DNA from: JABWCK01 sp043822385
Lineage (GTDB): Archaea > Micrarchaeota > Micrarchaeia > Norongarragalinales > Norongarragalinaceae
Length of the DNA stretch: 64,000 nt
Direction of reading: 5' to 3'
Assembly: GCA_043822385.1 (NCBI GenBank)
Contig: JBDRBT010000014.1
Span: 3,259-67,258 of the forward strand
Shown here: one piece after another, positions 42,398-51,562 of the stretch
Numbering within the stretch: the first letter of the stretch is position 1
Layout of the letters: the number at the start of each line of letters is the position of its first letter
Position numbers and translations under genes: made by a program
The notes under the pieces: model-generated
What the model was told of the DNA's origin: nothing
Databases searched by the model: none
The model's input: only the letters and a program-made list of their open reading frames with translations

Positions 42398-42556
42398 ATG
42401 AAGTGTTCTTATTGCAACCAAGAATATCCTACTGGAACTGGCTTCACGATTTACAAGAAAGCAGGCACTGCAGCTAATTACTGTGGCAAGAAATGCTTTA
42501 CTAACTCCAACAAGAGAAAAACAACAAAATGGATTAAGAAAACCAAAAAGAAATAA
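42398..42556 (+). CDS. rpl24e: 50S ribosomal protein L24e
   Basis: A 52-residue zinc-ribbon protein, easily missed because of its size. It begins MKCSYCNQEYPTGTGFTIYK and contains NYCGKKCFTN, so the four zinc cysteines are Cys3, Cys6, Cys29 and Cys33. It ends in a basic tail (KKTKKK). It lies 4 bases after S28e and 19 bases before the valyl-tRNA synthetase gene. Confidence 0.95.
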   Translation: MKCSYCNQEYPTGTGFTIYKKAGTAANYCGKKCFTNSNKRKTTKWIKKTKKK

Positions 42557-42575
42557 GTCTTTAGGGTAAAAACTA

Positions 42576-44915
42576 ATGTTAGCGGGAAAACTAGATTTCA
42601 AAGCTATTCAAGACAAGTGGGTTAAAGAATGGCCTGACGAATTATACAAATTCAAAGGCGACTTGAAGAAAGAACCATTCATTATTGATTCACCGCCACC
42701 TTTTCCAACTGGAGAATTTCACGCTGGACACGTTTTGAACTGGTGTTACATTGATTTTACCGCCAGGTTCAAGAGAATGAACGGCTTCGACGTGTTGTTT
42801 CCTCAAGGATGGGACTGCCACGGCTTTCCAACTGAAGTAAAAGTAGAAAAAAAATACGGGAAAAAACTATCTAGACAAGAATTTTACGCTAAATGCATTG
42901 AATGGAGTCACGAAGTAATTGCTTCAATGAAAAGCCAAATGCACGAATTAGGCTTATCCATAGACTGGAGCAAGGAATACAAAACTATTGACGACGAATA
43001 CAAAGCAAAAGTACAGTTGTCAGTACTAAAAATGTTCGGTAAAGGCCTAGTGTACAAAGGAAACGCGCCAGTATTATGGTGCACGCACTGCAAGAGCGCA
43101 ATAGCTAAAGCAGAAACTGAAGAATTAGATAAAGAAACCCTCCTTAACTACTTGAATTTTAAAACGCCGTTAGGACAATTACCAATAGCAACCACTCGAC
43201 CAGAACTACTGCACGCTTGCGTTGCAGTAGCAATACACCCCGGTGACGAGCGTTACAAAAACTTGAATGGTGAAAAAGCAACAACGCCGTTAGGAAAAGA
43301 AGTACCAATAATAATTGATGCAGACGTAGACAAAGACTTTGGTTCAGGAGCAGTAATGATATGCAGCTTCGGAGACAAACAAGACGTAATATGGATTAAT
43401 AGACACAATTTGCCAGTAATTCAAGGAATGAGTGAAGACGGTAAAATAATTAATTCAGAATTAACCGGAGGACTAAAAGCAAAAGACGCTCGAGAAAAAC
43501 TCCTTGAGTTATTTAAAGAAAAAAAAGTGCTTACTAAACAAGAAAAAATAAAACAAACAGTGAAAATACACGACCGGTGCAAACACGAAATAGAATTACT
43601 AGAATCAATCCAGTGGTTCATTAAACTAAAGGACAAGAAAGAATACTTCATTGATATTGGAAACAAAATGTACTGGTACCCATCTTACTATCATCAGACG
43701 TACAACGATTGGGTTAATGGCTTGGAATGGGATTGGTGTATTTCCAGGCAAAGAATATTCGGAATACCCTTGCCTTTCTGGACTTGCGATTCATGCGGGA
43801 AAATAATTCCAGCTAGCGAAAAAGAACTACCAATAGACCCAACTCAAACAAAGAAAAAATGCAGGTGCGGAGAAAACGCTACTGGAGTTGAAAGTGTTTT
43901 CGACGGCTGGATAGACTCAAGCATTACTCCACTAATAGTAACCGGCTGGCCTAAAGACTCGTTTAAAGATTATTACCCGACAACAATGAGGCCTCAAGGA
44001 AGCGATATTATTCGCACTTGGGCGTTCTACACTGCATTCAGGTGTTTTGAATTAACCGGGCAACCTCCCTTTAAAGACATTGTAATAAACGGAATGGTTA
44101 CGGGTCAAGACGGCAAAAAAATGAGCAAGAGTCTAGGTAACTACATTGAAGCAAAAGACGTACTCAAAAAATACGGGGCTGACGCATTAAGACAATGGGC
44201 CGCGTTAGCAGGAGCTACAGGTAAAGATAACGCATTCAGACTGCAAGACTTGCAATACGCTCAAGCATTCATTACTAAATTATGGAATGCAAGCAAATTC
44301 GTTTCAATTGCAACTAGCGACTACGAACACAAAAAAGCAGAAAAAACAATGGTTGACAAGTGGATTCTAGCAAAATTAAATGAAGCCAACAAGAAAGCCA
44401 CAGCTTGCTTGAAGGAATACGATTATTACGGTGCATTAACTGCGATTCAAGCCTTTTTCTGGCACGATTATTGCGATTATTACTTAGAAGACGTTAAATA
44501 CCGCATTTACGACGACAAAAACAAGCAAGCAGCACAAGCAACATTGAAAGAAGTATTAGACACAAGCTTGAAATTATTAGCGCCTTTTGCGCCATTCATA
44601 ACTGAAGAAGTATACTCGCAAACTAACAAAAAAAGCATTCACTCAACAGAATGGCCTGCAGCAAATAATGAAGATGCAGACAAAGAAACAATGCAGACAA
44701 TAGAGGATTTTCACAAAATAGTTTCAATAATAAGACAATTTAAAACTAAAAACAACGTTTCGTTATCAACTCAAATAGAAACAATAAGCATTACCGGACC
44801 AGAAACACAAATAAAAAGATTAGCAGACGTTATCGAAGACTTAAAAGGCGTGCTTAAAGCAAGCAATGTAAACTTCAAGGAGGGAGAAGAGTTAACTGCT
44901 GAAGCAAGCAGGTAG
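42576..44915 (+). CDS. valS: Valyl-tRNA synthetase, archaeal type
   Basis: Charges tRNA with valine. The 779-residue class I synthetase has the HIGH region SPPPFPTGEFHAGHVLNW, PQGWDCHGFPTEVKVEKKYG, an editing domain (about residues 200-330), a Zn-knuckle-like CDSCGK and CRCG pair (about 408-430), and DGKKMSKSLGN as KMSKS. The anticodon-binding domain (KWILAKLNEANKKA onward) follows. The sequence around HIGH fits archaeal ValRS rather than IleRS. It is the last gene of the L7Ae-S28e-L24e run. Confidence 0.94.
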   Translation: MLAGKLDFKAIQDKWVKEWPDELYKFKGDLKKEPFIIDSPPPFPTGEFHAGHVLNWCYIDFTARFKRMNGFDVLFPQGWDCHGFPTEVKVEKKYGKKLSRQEFYAKCIEWSHEVIASMKSQMHELGLSIDWSKEYKTIDDEYKAKVQLSVLKMFGKGLVYKGNAPVLWCTHCKSAIAKAETEELDKETLLNYLNFKTPLGQLPIATTRPELLHACVAVAIHPGDERYKNLNGEKATTPLGKEVPIIIDADVDKDFGSGAVMICSFGDKQDVIWINRHNLPVIQGMSEDGKIINSELTGGLKAKDAREKLLELFKEKKVLTKQEKIKQTVKIHDRCKHEIELLESIQWFIKLKDKKEYFIDIGNKMYWYPSYYHQTYNDWVNGLEWDWCISRQRIFGIPLPFWTCDSCGKIIPASEKELPIDPTQTKKKCRCGENATGVESVFDGWIDSSITPLIVTGWPKDSFKDYYPTTMRPQGSDIIRTWAFYTAFRCFELTGQPPFKDIVINGMVTGQDGKKMSKSLGNYIEAKDVLKKYGADALRQWAALAGATGKDNAFRLQDLQYAQAFITKLWNASKFVSIATSDYEHKKAEKTMVDKWILAKLNEANKKATACLKEYDYYGALTAIQAFFWHDYCDYYLEDVKYRIYDDKNKQAAQATLKEVLDTSLKLLAPFAPFITEEVYSQTNKKSIHSTEWPAANNEDADKETMQTIEDFHKIVSIIRQFKTKNNVSLSTQIETISITGPETQIKRLADVIEDLKGVLKASNVNFKEGEELTAEASR

Positions 44916-44989
44916 TAAACGTTTTTAAACAAATCAAGGCATTATTAATTGCCTTATTATTTGAATTTTGAGAGGGCTAGTGTTATTAA

Positions 44990-45442
44990 ATGGCTAGATT
45001 ACATTCACGCAAAAAAGGAAAAAGCGGTTCTAAAAAACCAGCTTCCAGCAATCTTACTAAAGTATTAAAGATCAAAAAGGAAGAAGTAGAAGAACTAATT
45101 GAAAAACTAGCAAAAGAAGGACGAAAACCAGAAGAAATGGGCCAAATACTAAGAGACCAACACGGCATTCCTTCAGTTAAAGAAATAACTGGAAAAACAA
45201 TGCAACAAGTACTCAAAGAAAAAAAACTAGAACCTAAATACCCAAGTGACTTGCTTAATTTGATTACCAGAGCAGTAAAAATGAGAAAACACTTGAAAGA
45301 CAACCGTACAGATACGTCAAATAAAGTAAAGTTAGTTCACGTTGAATCGAAAATAAAAAGACTCGTTCGTTATTACAGGGGCAACAAGCTTCCAAAAGAC
45401 TGGGTATACAATCCTGAAGAAGCTGCGTTGATAGTAAAGTGA
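44990..45442 (+). CDS. rps15: 30S ribosomal protein S15
   Basis: A 150-residue archaeal S15 (S13e in eukaryotes). The basic start MARLHSRKKGKSGSKKP is diagnostic, followed by EELIEKLAKEGRKPEEMGQI and LRDQHGIPSVKEITGK. The S15 core has MRKHLKDNRTDTSNKVKLVH and VRYYRGNKLPKDW. It is 4 bases upstream of S3Ae. It binds 16S rRNA early in 30S assembly. Confidence 0.97.
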   Translation: MARLHSRKKGKSGSKKPASSNLTKVLKIKKEEVEELIEKLAKEGRKPEEMGQILRDQHGIPSVKEITGKTMQQVLKEKKLEPKYPSDLLNLITRAVKMRKHLKDNRTDTSNKVKLVHVESKIKRLVRYYRGNKLPKDWVYNPEEAALIVK

Positions 45443-45446
45443 TTTA

Positions 45447-46121
45447 ATGGCTAATACTGAATTCAAGAAAAAAAACATTGACACGTGGAAAACCAAAAAC
45501 TGGTATACAACCATAGCGCCAAAATTCTTAGGCGAAGTGCAAACCACAAACATGGTGCCAGCAGGTGAAGAATCAACACTAATGAACCGCGTTTTAAAAC
45601 TACCGCTAAAAGAAATAACGCACGACATTAAACACATTTACACTACAATAAAACTACGAGTTTACGAAACTAGAGACAAGAAAGCATTCACTAAATACAT
45701 TGGACATTTTATGGCGAACGAATACATAAGCACGCTAATACGCAGAGGTAGAGATGCATTAGACATAGTGATACCAACCAAGTCAAAAGACGGCGTTGAA
45801 TTCGTAATAAAAGCAGTAATAATAACTAATTCAAGATGCAGCGGAAAACAAAAGAAATCATTGAGAAACGCATTCAAACAAGAAGTATTGAATATAGCAA
45901 AAGAATCTGAATTCGCTGAATTCGTCAGGCAAGTATTATTCAATCAATTTATTCAAACCATTCACAAGAAAATAAACAAGATAGCGCCAATAAGAAGAAT
46001 AGAAATAACTAAAGTTGAATTAACCGAAGTATTCGATGTAGAAGAAACAATGGACGTACCCACTCTTAAAAAAGAAGTAAAAGAAGAAAAGCCAGTTGAA
46101 ACTGAAGAATCACCTAATTAA
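45447..46121 (+). CDS. rps3ae: 30S ribosomal protein S3Ae
   Basis: A 224-residue archaeal/eukaryotic small-subunit protein. Blocks KNIDTWKTKNWYTTIAPKFL, SRCSGKQKKSLRNAFK and the C-terminal RRIEITKVELTEVFDVEE are typical. It follows S15 in one operon. Its final 12 bases overlap the convergent DUF3179 gene. The acidic tail (EEKPVETEESPN) is ordinary. Confidence 0.96.
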   Translation: MANTEFKKKNIDTWKTKNWYTTIAPKFLGEVQTTNMVPAGEESTLMNRVLKLPLKEITHDIKHIYTTIKLRVYETRDKKAFTKYIGHFMANEYISTLIRRGRDALDIVIPTKSKDGVEFVIKAVIITNSRCSGKQKKSLRNAFKQEVLNIAKESEFAEFVRQVLFNQFIQTIHKKINKIAPIRRIEITKVELTEVFDVEETMDVPTLKKEVKEEKPVETEESPN

Positions 46122-47270
46122 GCTAGTTTCAGGGTAAAGCATACTCCAAGTAAACCAGTACGAAACCATTGACGAGATTTCAAGTAATTCAACTCCCTTG
46201 AACGAAGTTGATTTAATTGCTTTACCGTCAAAATTCCATGAACTCTTGCTTTTAGAATCAAACAAAGAAGAATTTTGAACAAAAAACAACAATTCAGTGC
46301 CATTAACCACTCGATCAAATACTCGCGTCTCGTTAGTAACCGGGTTCCTTAAAACAAGAAGCTTTTCTCCATTAAACTCGTCATTCAAAACCACAGGAAT
46401 AACCGATACTTTGTAAGCGCGGTAATAATCTCCAGAATTAATTCCAAGCACAACTTCCTTAGCTCTCAAACGCAAATCCCGATTTGATGGCTCAAAGAAA
46501 ATTCGCTCGTTAGACTCGTAATCACCATAAGGATACTGGTTATAAGGCAAATCCGTGTTTTCAGGCGCAAGTAATACTTTAGAATCATTATGTAAAACAA
46601 GCCAGTCACTCATTTTCATTAACTGCAAAGGAACGCGATCTAGCTTGCTTCCAGACAACTCGCCTTTAATTGCTAAACCAGTAAACTGGTGCCATAAAGA
46701 CAAAGACGCTGAATCAACTAACAACAAGTTGTTCTTGAAAACGTAGTCAGAAACCTCGAAAACAACGGTTTTCCCGTTCAAAACGCGTTTGAACGCAACG
46801 CGAGTAAAACAAGCAGGAGAAAATGAAACAACTATCGGCACGCCGTTAGCTTCATCATTAACTACTTGATGCCAATTCATTATACTCAAAGGATACGCTT
46901 TAGCTACTCCGCTGAAATTCAAACCCAAAATAAGGGCTTCACCATTTAAATTCAAATTACTTGCTTTAGCAAACTTAGGCCACGTAATTGCGTTAGTACT
47001 ACTGAAAGGAATAAAAGTATTCAAAGGAACTAAGTGTTTTACTCCACTAGATTCTTTAAAAACAAACTCGTTTTCGTGCGGAATTAATTCCTGAGGTTCG
47101 GCAACCTTGATGTCAGGAGTTGGTTGTGGCGTGAAAACAGGCGTAACACTAAACGAAGGAATAGGTAAAGTCCGGTTTTGGTTGTCTATTGACTGGTTAG
47201 AATCAGAAGGAGCGTATTCAACGCAGCCAAGCAACAAAACAAAGCAAGCGAAGAAAAAAAAGTATTTCAT
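46110..47270 (-). CDS. DUF3179 lipoprotein
   Basis: A 386-residue exported lipoprotein (lipobox VLLLGC, Cys16) with a Ser/Thr/Pro linker. The DUF3179 region has GVAKAYPLSIMNWHQVVND, then SFSPACFTRVAFKRV in the place where the family usually has a CPLC-type motif, SASLSLWHQFTGLAIKGEL, and a second copy of the fold (VVLGINSGDYYRAYKV, VVNGTELLFF, SSWNFDGKAI). The family is widespread in archaea and bacteria and its role is unknown. It is convergent with S3Ae. Function is not inferred. Confidence 0.85.
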   Translation of the reverse strand: MKYFFFFACFVLLLGCVEYAPSDSNQSIDNQNRTLPIPSFSVTPVFTPQPTPDIKVAEPQELIPHENEFVFKESSGVKHLVPLNTFIPFSSTNAITWPKFAKASNLNLNGEALILGLNFSGVAKAYPLSIMNWHQVVNDEANGVPIVVSFSPACFTRVAFKRVLNGKTVVFEVSDYVFKNNLLLVDSASLSLWHQFTGLAIKGELSGSKLDRVPLQLMKMSDWLVLHNDSKVLLAPENTDLPYNQYPYGDYESNERIFFEPSNRDLRLRAKEVVLGINSGDYYRAYKVSVIPVVLNDEFNGEKLLVLRNPVTNETRVFDRVVNGTELLFFVQNSSLFDSKSKSSWNFDGKAIKSTSFKGVELLEISSMVSYWFTWSMLYPETSLIR

Positions 47271-47308
47271 TGCAAGAAATAACTACACGCAAGTAGTTTA
47301 AGTTTATT

Positions 47309-47479
47309 CTATGGCTCTATGAAAAGCAAAACGTAAAGCAAAAACAAGAGTACTATAACCAAACCAGGATTTCCAGCGAAATCCCCGAAAAACCAAAGCA
47401 CTTGTTGTTTTATTGACGCAAAGAACGCAATGAAAAACAATAATAAAACCAAGTTTAGTAGAGTAAGCGTAAAAAGCAT
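47309..47479 (-). CDS. Small membrane protein, 56 residues
   Basis: An ATG-started frame at 47479 encodes MLFTLTLLNLVLLLFFIAFF and a second hydrophobic stretch PGLVIVLLFLLYVLLFIEP, with a short polar loop (IKQQVLWFFGDFAGN). It is a probable two-helix membrane protein. The gene lies in the same direction as, and downstream of, the 49-residue protein at 47513 and the TrmB regulator. A short frame of this kind needs experimental proof, but there is no other gene in the interval. Confidence 0.5.
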   Translation of the reverse strand: MLFTLTLLNLVLLLFFIAFFASIKQQVLWFFGDFAGNPGLVIVLLFLLYVLLFIEP

Positions 47480-47512
47480 ATGCTAAAATAATGCATAAAA
47501 ATAGTTTTTAAG

Positions 47513-47662
47513 TTATTCGGGTTCAGAGTTAATTAAATACTCTAACCGTTTGAAACTGTCTTTCCTGCACTTGAAAAACAAGTAAACCCCGAAAACAACG
47601 ACTAAAGATAAGAAAAAGTAAAACCAACTCAAAAAGTCTAGGAAATCCAAAAACAAGCTCAC
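47513..47662 (-). CDS. Small membrane protein, 49 residues
   Basis: A GTG-started frame that begins on the base next to the TrmB stop codon, on the same strand. It encodes a short amphipathic start (SLFLDFLDFLSW), one membrane helix (FYFFLSLVVVFGVYLFFK) and a polar tail (CRKDSFKRLEYLINSEPE). The layout (single helix, basic then acidic cytoplasmic tail) is that of a small membrane anchor. The tight coupling to TrmB supports it being real. Confidence 0.5.
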   Translation of the reverse strand: MSLFLDFLDFLSWFYFFLSLVVVFGVYLFFKCRKDSFKRLEYLINSEPE

Positions 47663-48391
47663 CTATTTCAAAGCATGCTTGACGGTATCAACAAAATGCT
47701 TGCTTTTAATCCACAAACCAATTTCTTCTTCTGGCGGTACACTATTATTCAAGAACAATAATGCTTGGTCATCAGCTAAAACAAGGCGTGAAGGCAATTC
47801 CTTGACTTTCACATCGTGTTCTACATCTAGTTTTAATGGCGAAACTAAAGAAACATTAACTCCCCTTGAACGAGCTTTCTTCAAGTCCTTGGAATAAGCA
47901 GCTAATTTTCGTTTCAATCCTTCAGAATCGCTTGCTAAAATAACGCTTTCTTTAGAACCAGTAATCATTGAACCGATTTTAGAGTAAATAGAATCCCTTC
48001 CCTTAAGCGTCCATACTACTTCTGGCGAAACAGGAGAATTAAGAGTAGATACTTTTAGTTTCTTTTGTAATTCCAAACCCACGTTTTCAACTAAAGCTAA
48101 TTCTTCAATTAACTCGCCTTCTCTTTGTTTACTTATAGTCTTGATAGCTTCTTGCAAAGGCAAGGCGGCAAAACGAACTGGCCGGCCTTGTTGAATTGAA
48201 ACAAACCCTTTTTCCTGCAATTTAGTTAATACGTCGTAAATTCTTGGCCTAGGTAAACTAGCTCGTTCTGATAATTCACCAGCAGTGTGAGTCCCAAAAG
48301 TAGCCAAAGCATGATAAGCTTTGGATTCATACTCATTCAATCCTAATTGTTTTAATTGATTCAACGTCTCAAAATCAGGCACGTCATTCAT
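47663..48391 (-). CDS. TrmB-family transcriptional regulator
   Basis: A 242-residue regulator. The N-terminal winged helix is LKQLGLNEYESKAYHALATF, HTAGELSERASLPRPRIYDV, LQEKGFVSIQQGRPVRFAAL. A dimerising coiled coil follows, then a C-terminal effector domain of about 130 residues with VWTLKGRDSIYSKI. TrmB proteins respond to sugars or other small molecules in archaea. The gene is divergent from a surface protein gene, and the 143-base gap between them holds the palindrome at 48457 and a TATA box. Two small membrane protein genes follow it. Confidence 0.93.
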   Translation of the reverse strand: MNDVPDFETLNQLKQLGLNEYESKAYHALATFGTHTAGELSERASLPRPRIYDVLTKLQEKGFVSIQQGRPVRFAALPLQEAIKTISKQREGELIEELALVENVGLELQKKLKVSTLNSPVSPEVVWTLKGRDSIYSKIGSMITGSKESVILASDSEGLKRKLAAYSKDLKKARSRGVNVSLVSPLKLDVEHDVKVKELPSRLVLADDQALLFLNNSVPPEEEIGLWIKSKHFVDTVKHALK

Positions 48392-48456
48392 TACTTAGAA
48401 CACCTTAATAAAAACTTCATTTTTTGTCATTAACCCATAGTAACAATACTTTGTAT

Positions 48457-48473
48457 TTACTATACAATAGTAA
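48457..48473. promoter_or_regulatory. Palindrome in the TrmB/surface-protein promoter region, likely operator
   Basis: TTACTAT-ACA-ATAGTAA is a perfect 7-base inverted repeat with a 3-base centre. The half-site sequence ATAGTAACAA occurs twice, at 48438-48447 and 48467-48476. TrmB-family regulators bind such repeats beside their targets. Its place, 13 bases before the TATA box of the divergent gene, fits an operator. Binding is inferred. Confidence 0.5.
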
Positions 48474-48485
48474 CAAACAAATACG

Positions 48486-48493
48486 TTTATATA
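48486..48493 (+). promoter_or_regulatory. TATA box of the surface protein gene
   Basis: TTTATATA, directly downstream of the palindrome. Transcription would begin near 48515, leaving a leader of about 20 bases that includes AGGAG (48526-48530) before the GTG at 48535. Confidence 0.55.
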
Positions 48494-48534
48494 TGTTGTT
48501 ATTCAGTAGTAATAACAGCTCTCATAGGAGCTGG

Positions 48535-50058
48535 GTGAAGAATAATTTGAAAAAAATACTATTATTGCTCATAGCGTTACTTCCATTAGTAACCTCGTTG
48601 AGCGTGTACGCTTCAGATGACTCAATAACACTAAGTGGAACAGAAGCCAGCGTATTCGTGTGGATAGGCACTAAAGGATTTGATTCAGCTAGTTTTAGTG
48701 CAGAATTAGGGCCCTTAAACGGCTTTTTTGAAAATTCATTTATTGACGCAAACCGGGAAAAAGGAACTTACTTGCACATTAGCGCGCCAGACTGCGCTAA
48801 AGGGAGTTACGACGTAATAGTAAAAAGCAGGGCTTGCGCCGGAACAACTTGCATTCAAGCAAGCAAAACAATTAGAGTAAGCGTTTACCCAAGGCGCGAG
48901 TGCATGTATACTTACGATTTAGGTAACGCGTTTGATTATTTTGATTACAACCCGTATTATGGAGACGGAGCAATAGTTTACAGTTCAATACGCAAGCACG
49001 AGTACTTTGATCCTACTAACTACCAAGTGAGAATAAACACTCCTTCAGACTGCATTGAATTAACTGCAGGAAGCAGGGCTTCAATAAAAGCCAGAGTTTA
49101 CAATGAAGGAAGCGCTACTACTCTTAACTACCGCTTGCTGGGAAACCAACACGAATTAAACGCAATTACGTCTAAAGAGTACTCTAACTTAGGTAGAAAC
49201 GAAGCAGAAACAATACTAATTGACGTGAATCCATCTAACGTTAGAGATGGAACTTACTCATTAACTCTTCAAGCAAGCACTAGCAACACAGTAATAGGTG
49301 ATTCTTCAATATGCGTGAAAGTAAAAAACATTAGGGATGCGGAACTAGAAATGCCTAGTTTGCTTAAAGGAAACACTTGCGAGCCAATATTTTTCAGCGC
49401 TACAGTACAAAACAAGGGAAGCGGTTATGATTCTTTTGAAGTAATCACGCCAGATTTTGTTTCAGTAAACCCAAACGTGTTTTCACTAGGACCAAGCGAA
49501 TTTGCAGACCTTGAATTAATGATTGACACGAGTGTTTTGCAAGAAGGAAAAAGTAGCTTGCCAATAACCTTAAGCGAAAAAACAGAAGGAAAAACAGCAA
49601 CAGGCATAGCTACGCTAGAAATAACTAACTGCAATGAAAAACAAGCAAGTCAAGCAAGCGTTTCAAACATTACAAACAACCTATTCAAGTACACGGTATT
49701 AATTGAAAACACGGGTTCAAGTGACTTAACTAACGTGAAAATAAGAATTGAAGGCGTACCCGAATCCTGGAAACAAGAAAGTGATTCAATCACTATTCCA
49801 GCAGGCTCAAGCCAAAGCATTTCACTACTACTAACAAAAAATAGTGACGAAAAAGCAGAACCAGTATTAATCGTGGAATCAAACGGAAAAATAATCGACA
49901 CGATTCCAATGCAAACAATTGAAGCAAACGCAAGCGGTTTAAGCGGCTTCTTTACTGCCTTAAACCAAAACAGCGTGTTCATAGGCGGGCTAGTGCTAGT
50001 AGCAATAATCATAGTGCTTGCATTCTACGGTAGAAAAAGCAAAACAGAAAGCGAGTAA
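48535..50058 (+). CDS. Secreted membrane-anchored protein with COG1361/S-layer-like beta domains
   Basis: About 507 residues from the GTG at 48535, which follows AGGAG. An upstream ATG at 48424 would place the palindrome and TATA box inside the gene and is unlikely. The signal helix is KKILLLLIALLPLVTSLSVYA. The body is a series of beta-sandwich domains with cysteine pairs. Blocks such as GSATTLNYRLLGN, AELEMPSLLKGNTCEPIFFS and IENTGSSDLTNVKIRIEG are like COG1361 (NEW3-type) repeats. A C-terminal membrane helix (VFIGGLVLVAIIIVLAFYG) anchors it. TrmB at 47663 probably controls it. Confidence 0.8.
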   Translation: MKNNLKKILLLLIALLPLVTSLSVYASDDSITLSGTEASVFVWIGTKGFDSASFSAELGPLNGFFENSFIDANREKGTYLHISAPDCAKGSYDVIVKSRACAGTTCIQASKTIRVSVYPRRECMYTYDLGNAFDYFDYNPYYGDGAIVYSSIRKHEYFDPTNYQVRINTPSDCIELTAGSRASIKARVYNEGSATTLNYRLLGNQHELNAITSKEYSNLGRNEAETILIDVNPSNVRDGTYSLTLQASTSNTVIGDSSICVKVKNIRDAELEMPSLLKGNTCEPIFFSATVQNKGSGYDSFEVITPDFVSVNPNVFSLGPSEFADLELMIDTSVLQEGKSSLPITLSEKTEGKTATGIATLEITNCNEKQASQASVSNITNNLFKYTVLIENTGSSDLTNVKIRIEGVPESWKQESDSITIPAGSSQSISLLLTKNSDEKAEPVLIVESNGKIIDTIPMQTIEANASGLSGFFTALNQNSVFIGGLVLVAIIIVLAFYGRKSKTESE

Positions 50059-50096
50059 CTCGTTTTTATTACTCTTTCTTCTTTTTTTAATAAGCA

Positions 50097-50858
50097 ATGC
50101 TATCCATAATTCAATTAACAGCAATCATTCTGCTCTTAGCAAGTAGCTTCTACTTCGTTTACTACGCAATAGACAAAAAAGAACGAAAAAAACACGCTAA
50201 AAGAATTTTTTTAAGCATAATCGGCTTTGCCCTAGGCTTACTGCTCTTGTTAAACTTGTTAAATCCTTTCTTGCTAATGCAAGATACTACCGCAGCACCT
50301 CAAGACTCGTCTTTAGTGAAATACCTCAAGCAAGCATACACTCAAAAAACCGAGCCCTTAATCTGCGAACAAAACGGTTTAGTTTACTGGCGCGAACTAC
50401 GCGTATACGAAATAGATACAGCTGAAGGTCATAAAAAAATAAGCACTATAACCCTGAATATTAAAAACAACGGGAATAAAGCAGTAACTAACATTATTGT
50501 TAAAGAAAAATTACCGTCAGCAGTAGCAACCGTGCCTGAAGAACTAATTGACTTTTCAATAAAACCCTTAAGATTCGAACAAGGCTCAGTAGTAGTAGAC
50601 TGGCTATTTGAAAACATTGAGCCTGAAGAAACAAAAAGCGTTTCATACACTGTAGAAAAAGAACTAGACGAAGAAGTATTAAACGAGTACGAAGCACCTA
50701 AAGTAGTTTCACAACAACTAGGGGATGAAACGCACTATCCCGCTGAGGAAAGAGACGTTGCAGCACAAGCCGGTTCAGTAGATTACAGCTTACTCGGATT
50801 AGTGGCAGTAATAGTAGTGTTAGGCGGAGTAATAGCGATTCTAGCTAGAAGACAATAA
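50097..50858 (+). CDS. Membrane protein with an extracellular DUF11-like domain
   Basis: A 253-residue protein. Two N-terminal helices (about residues 2-23 and 37-62) are followed by an extracellular domain of about 120 residues with NIKNNGNKAVTNIIVKEKLP, typical of DUF11/COG1361 repeats, and a final helix (LLGLVAVIVVLGGVIAILA). It lies 38 bases after the surface protein gene and may be its partner. It overlaps the convergent ksgA end by 18 bases. Confidence 0.7.
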   Translation: MLSIIQLTAIILLLASSFYFVYYAIDKKERKKHAKRIFLSIIGFALGLLLLLNLLNPFLLMQDTTAAPQDSSLVKYLKQAYTQKTEPLICEQNGLVYWRELRVYEIDTAEGHKKISTITLNIKNNGNKAVTNIIVKEKLPSAVATVPEELIDFSIKPLRFEQGSVVVDWLFENIEPEETKSVSYTVEKELDEEVLNEYEAPKVVSQQLGDETHYPAEERDVAAQAGSVDYSLLGLVAVIVVLGGVIAILARRQ

Positions 50859-51560
50859 CTCTAAATCCCTTAAATTCAAGTTGCGCACTCGCTTGTTTTC
50901 AATCAATCCAGCTAAAGCATCAGCCTTGCTCTTAGAAAAGCCAGAATTAATCAAAGCCTTGCGTGCATTCTGATTTTTATGCGAAAACAACGCTCTAACT
51001 AAATCTTCATCAAGCTTAACTGGCTTGGTTTTCTTAGTAATTAAAACAACTATAGAATCAACTTTAGGAACAGGATCAAACGAATACCTACTCACGTCAA
51101 ACAACTTTTTTACGTCAGCTTTAGCTTGAGTAGTAACCGAAAGCCGCCCGTAATCTCTAGACCCGGGTTCTGCAATCAAGCGTTCAGCAAACTCCTTCTG
51201 CAGCATTAACACTGCTTTCTTGAAATTACTGTCAAGCAACTTAAATAATAATTCAGAAGACAAGTGATAAGGAATATTACCAAAAACTAATTCAAAATCA
51301 AAACTAGATTTACGCGCATCAACAAAATTAACTTCAACATTAGTCAAACCCGTTAAATTCTCGTTAATTTTAGGCCTTAATTTAGAATCTATTTCCAAAG
51401 AAATTACTCTAGCTGCACGCAAACCTAAAGCACGCGTAAGCAAGCCCTCACCAGCACCAATTTCAAGCACTACTTTATTCTTTAAAGGCACTGCGCCAGC
51501 AATATCGCTAATAATGCTCCGGTCGCATAAAAAAACTTGGCTTAATTTTTTACTGCGCAT
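50841..51560 (-). CDS. ksgA: rRNA adenine N6-dimethyltransferase KsgA/Dim1
   Basis: Dimethylates two adjacent adenosines near the 3' end of 16S rRNA. The 239-residue protein is slightly short. It has LSQVFLCDRSIISDIAGAV, VVLEIGAGEGLLTRAL (SAM loop), ISLEIDSKLRP, and the catalytic VFGNIPYHLSSELLFKLL (NIPY). It is the last gene of the archaeal L21e-RpoF-DUF655-KsgA operon, a known order. Confidence 0.96.
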   Translation of the reverse strand: MRSKKLSQVFLCDRSIISDIAGAVPLKNKVVLEIGAGEGLLTRALGLRAARVISLEIDSKLRPKINENLTGLTNVEVNFVDARKSSFDFELVFGNIPYHLSSELLFKLLDSNFKKAVLMLQKEFAERLIAEPGSRDYGRLSVTTQAKADVKKLFDVSRYSFDPVPKVDSIVVLITKKTKPVKLDEDLVRALFSHKNQNARKALINSGFSKSKADALAGLIENKRVRNLNLRDLELLSSS

Positions 51561-51562
51561 AA

